DNA from: Massilia sp.
GTDB taxonomy: Bacteria; Pseudomonadota; Gammaproteobacteria; Burkholderiales; Burkholderiaceae_D
Reading direction: 5' to 3'
NCBI GenBank assembly: GCA_028291845.1
Contig: JAQGNM010000086.1
Location: forward strand, 1 to 7,880
Length of the DNA stretch: 7,880 bases
The number at the start of each line of letters is the position of its first letter. The stretch's first letter is position 1. The notes beneath the pieces are model-generated. The model was given only the letters and a program-made list of their open reading frames with translations. It was not told the DNA's origin and made no database searches. The position numbers were made by a program, and so were the translations under genes. Positions 6,115 to 7,880 of the stretch are shown piece after piece.

Positions 6115-6159
6115 GACAGCAATAAAATTTTACGTGTTTATCATGATTTTATTGTTGTC
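6115..6159. repeat. 14-bp-arm inverted repeat upstream of the promoter
   Basis: GACAGCAATAAAAT (6115-6128) pairs with ATTTTATTGTTGTC (6146-6159), with one G-T pair, around a 17-base spacer. It lies just upstream of the predicted -35 of the HTH gene. It could be an operator or a stem in a transcript. Confidence 0.75.
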
Positions 6160-6181
6160 GCTATGCAACGTAGCCACAGTG

Positions 6182-6214
6182 CAATTCTCTCACATTTACG
6201 CAAAGCGAGAATTG
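6182..6214. repeat. 8-bp-arm inverted repeat, similar in layout to the one at 6115
   Basis: CAATTCTC (6182-6189) pairs perfectly with GAGAATTG (6207-6214) around a 17-base spacer. As in the neighbouring repeat, the left arm contains CAAT, the spacer contains TTTACG, and the right arm runs into ATTGTT. Confidence 0.65.
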
Positions 6215-6296
6215 TTTTCTCAGTAAACTTAAGTGTAGTGCAATTGGGGGAGAATGGCCGCACAAATGAAAAATATTGTGAACTGTTGCAATGATT

Positions 6297-6374
6297 ATGG
6301 GGGTATCACTCGCACCCGCAACATCTGTGCTGTTGAGTTCGGCTAAGCGACCGGCATACCCCCATGAGTATGCC
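6297..6374. repeat. Overlapping, mutually exclusive inverted repeats
   Basis: ATGGGGGTAT (6297-6306) is perfectly complementary to ATACCCCCAT (6356-6365). A second stem, GGCATAC (6353-6359) with GTATGCC (6368-6374), uses part of the same bases. The two stems cannot form together. No T-tract follows on either strand. Confidence 0.6.
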
Positions 6375-6444
6375 TCATAAAATGTTAAATAACTTAGTGC
6401 CGAAAGCCATTCCTTCGTTACAGTTGATTACAAAGTTTCCTGTA

Positions 6445-7722
6445 TCACAAGGCCGATGCGGTGCGGGCCTGGCGGATGGTGCGGCCCAGATCGATCACTG
6501 ACATGGCGTAAAAATAACTGCGGTTGTACTGGGTGATAGCATAAAAGTTATCGGTCGCCAGCCAATATTCTGTTGCTTCCGCGCCATTTTGAAGGTCGAT
6601 CAAGCCAAACATGATGTTGGGCGGCAGGGAGGCGGCGGTAGTCACGCCGGCGGCGGCCAGTTGATCGGCCGTATAAGTGGCCTGCAAGCCCTGGCCGATC
6701 ATGTTTTCCCACCCCCGGCTTGGCGATACTTGCGCCGGATACACGGCGGGCATATTGCCGCTTGGGCGCCAGCCATGCTGCACCAGAAAATTGGCGACGC
6801 TGCCGATGGCGTCGACGGGCGAGGCGCGCAGGTCGATTCTGCCGTCGGCATCGAAGTCTACGCCGTAGGACAATATGCTGCCGGGCATAAATTGCGGCAG
6901 GCCGACGGCGCCGGCGAAGGAGCCGACCAGGCTGAAAGGATCGATACTCGATTTACGCGCCAGCAGCAGGGTGTTTTCCAGTTCGCCACGGAAAAACGCC
7001 TGGCGCGCCTCGCGGTTGGGCGCGTCCGGATAGGCAAACGCCAGGGTGGTCAGCACGTCGAGCACACGGAAGCGTCCGGTATTGCGGCCATATACCGTTT
7101 CCACGCCGATGATGGCGACAATGATTTCGGCCGGGACGCCGTACTGCGCTTCGGCGCGTGCCAGCGCGTCGGCGTGCTGGTTCCAGAAATCGACGCCGGC
7201 GTTGATGCGCACCGGCTCGATGAAGCGCTCGCGATAGGCCTGCCAGTTTTTCGGTTTGCCCGGCGGCGCCGGCTTGACCAGCTGTACCGCCGAATCGATG
7301 TAGTTGACCTGCTCCATCACCGCTTTCAGGGCGGCCGCATCGAAGCTGTATTTGCTCACCATCTCGGCTTCGAAATCGGCCACCGCCTGCCAGCCGCGGA
7401 AGTTGACCGGCTCACCCTCGTAATCGACCTTGCGCACCGGCGCGGCCGGCTTGGCGACCTTGGCCAATTTGGCGGCGTTGGCCGCCTTGGTCAATTTGGC
7501 GGCCTTGGCCGCCTTGAGCGCCGTGAGCGCCTTCGGATGCTTTTCTTTGCCGGCGTGGGACGCGGTGGATTTTGCTTTCGTCGCAGCGGTTTTCTTCTCG
7601 GCGGCGTGGGCCGGGGCGATGGCGCCGGCCAGCACGGCGGCCAGCAGGGCCGGGGCGAACAGGGCAGTTGGCGGCAGGCGCCTGCATAAACGATGTATCA
7701 GGGTGGACGGCAGCGGGGTCAT
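6445..7722 (-). CDS. mltB: Lytic murein transglycosylase B (GH103)
   Basis: MltB cleaves the MurNAc-GlcNAc bond of peptidoglycan in the periplasm, leaving 1,6-anhydroMurNAc ends, and takes part in wall remodelling. The 425-residue protein starts with a signal peptide (hydrophobic core 20-36, cleavage after AHA, 38-40). It has no lipobox cysteine, so it is probably soluble or loosely bound, unlike E. coli MltB. A Lys/Ala-rich linker (43-95) follows. The catalytic domain shows Glu208 in IIGVETVYGRNTG, GAVGLPQFMPGSILSYGVDF (271-290), an EF-hand-like DFDADGRIDL (289-298), and the C-terminal YWLATDNFYAITQYNRSYFYAMSVIDLG. The ATG overlaps the stop of the upstream gene (ATGA), implying one transcript and coupled translation. 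Confidence 0.94.
   Translation of the reverse strand: MTPLPSTLIHRLCRRLPPTALFAPALLAAVLAGAIAPAHAAEKKTAATKAKSTASHAGKEKHPKALTALKAAKAAKLTKAANAAKLAKVAKPAAPVRKVDYEGEPVNFRGWQAVADFEAEMVSKYSFDAAALKAVMEQVNYIDSAVQLVKPAPPGKPKNWQAYRERFIEPVRINAGVDFWNQHADALARAEAQYGVPAEIIVAIIGVETVYGRNTGRFRVLDVLTTLAFAYPDAPNREARQAFFRGELENTLLLARKSSIDPFSLVGSFAGAVGLPQFMPGSILSYGVDFDADGRIDLRASPVDAIGSVANFLVQHGWRPSGNMPAVYPAQVSPSRGWENMIGQGLQATYTADQLAAAGVTTAASLPPNIMFGLIDLQNGAEATEYWLATDNFYAITQYNRSYFYAMSVIDLGRTIRQARTASAL
7459..7512 (-). repeat. 27-bp tandem duplication in the mltB linker
   Basis: Bases 7459-7485 and 7486-7512 align without gaps with two mismatches. They encode two successive 9-residue Ala/Lys units (AAKAAKLTK and AANAAKLAK, about residues 71-88) within the linker between signal peptide and enzyme domain. 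The unit is a multiple of three, so copy-number change would keep the frame. Confidence 0.85.
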
Positions 7723-7880
7723 CGAAGTTTGGTCAACAGACGTTTCAGGGCGGCGTGCAGCCCGGCGGGAGCTGGCTGCGCGCCATATTTGTAGGCGACG
7801 TAGAGCCGCAGGAAATCAAGCGCGGCCTGCTTGCGCGCGGCCGGCATGGCGGCGGCGTCGATGCGGCGGCCGAAGTCGTT
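7719..7880 (-). CDS. C-terminal end of an upstream gene, possibly a TgpA-type transglutaminase (5' part outside window)
   Basis: The - strand is open from the window edge to TGA 7721-7719 and encodes 53 residues beginning NDFGRRIDAAAMPAARKQ and ending LKRLLTKLR. The pattern RR-I...R-AALDFLRLYVAYKYG resembles the last helix of the C-terminal region of TgpA/DUF3488 transglutaminase-like membrane proteins, which I recall lying next to mltB in related bacteria. Only the tail is visible, so the family is a guess from wording and context; the existence of the reading frame is firm. Its stop overlaps the mltB start by 4 bases, so the two genes are co-transcribed. Confidence 0.55.
   Translation of the reverse strand, partial: NDFGRRIDAAAMPAARKQAALDFLRLYVAYKYGAQPAPAGLHAALKRLLTKLR

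Larger units (their letters stand above)
5963..6444. other. AT-rich intergenic region upstream of the HTH gene
   Basis: About 480 bases without a convincing gene, clearly richer in A/T than the flanking coding DNA. It lies between the mltB stop and the HTH start, both on the - strand. It contains a probable - strand promoter, several inverted repeats (listed separately), and an AATTG/CAATT motif that recurs, including the direct repeat AGTGCAATT at 6178-6186 and 6237-6245. No clear terminator for mltB is seen. Confidence 0.7.

Noticed and set aside
6143..6226. 27-codon + strand ORF starting MILLLSLCNV
   Set aside because: It has no SD, lies within two inverted repeats, and shows no further support. 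An open frame this short is expected by chance in AT-rich DNA.

Overview
The window is a typical chromosomal stretch of a GC-rich beta-proteobacterium. Protein wording and gene order (rpsA, ihfB, lapA, lapB, heptose kinase, ComEA-like protein, cysM, with mltB and a probable transglutaminase gene on the other strand) suggest Burkholderiales, most likely Oxalobacteraceae (Massilia, Duganella or Janthinobacterium type). The family placement is inferred from memory of such proteins, not from a search.

Left part, + strand (1-5390): the 3' end of rpsA (ribosomal protein S1) and ihfB (IHF beta) form one unit closed by two tandem intrinsic terminators. A second unit, lapA-lapB-rfaE1, serves the outer membrane: LapA and LapB control LPS synthesis and RfaE1/HldA makes activated heptose for the LPS core. 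lapB carries an in-frame TAG at codon 362 of 391. It splits the C-terminal rubredoxin-like zinc knuckle, while the rest of that knuckle is intact in the same frame up to the start of rfaE1. This is the most striking observation in the window. Next come a small exported helix-hairpin-helix (ComEA-like) protein, a hairpin element, and cysM (cysteine synthase B).

Middle (5391-6444): a 121-bp imperfect palindrome directly follows cysM, then a perfect 16-bp-stem terminator that can serve both strands. A small helix-turn-helix protein is encoded on the - strand. It is preceded by about 480 bp of AT-rich DNA holding several inverted repeats and a plausible - strand promoter.

Right part, - strand (6445-7880): mltB (membrane-bound-type lytic transglycosylase B, here without a lipobox) overlaps by 4 bp the 3' end of an upstream gene that resembles the tail of a TgpA-type transglutaminase. 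mltB has a lysine/alanine-rich linker containing a 27-bp tandem duplication.

Most of the window is ordinary housekeeping sequence. I see no clear new defence or mobile system. The lapB nonsense codon, the palindrome after cysM and the structured AT-rich intergenic region deserve a second look.
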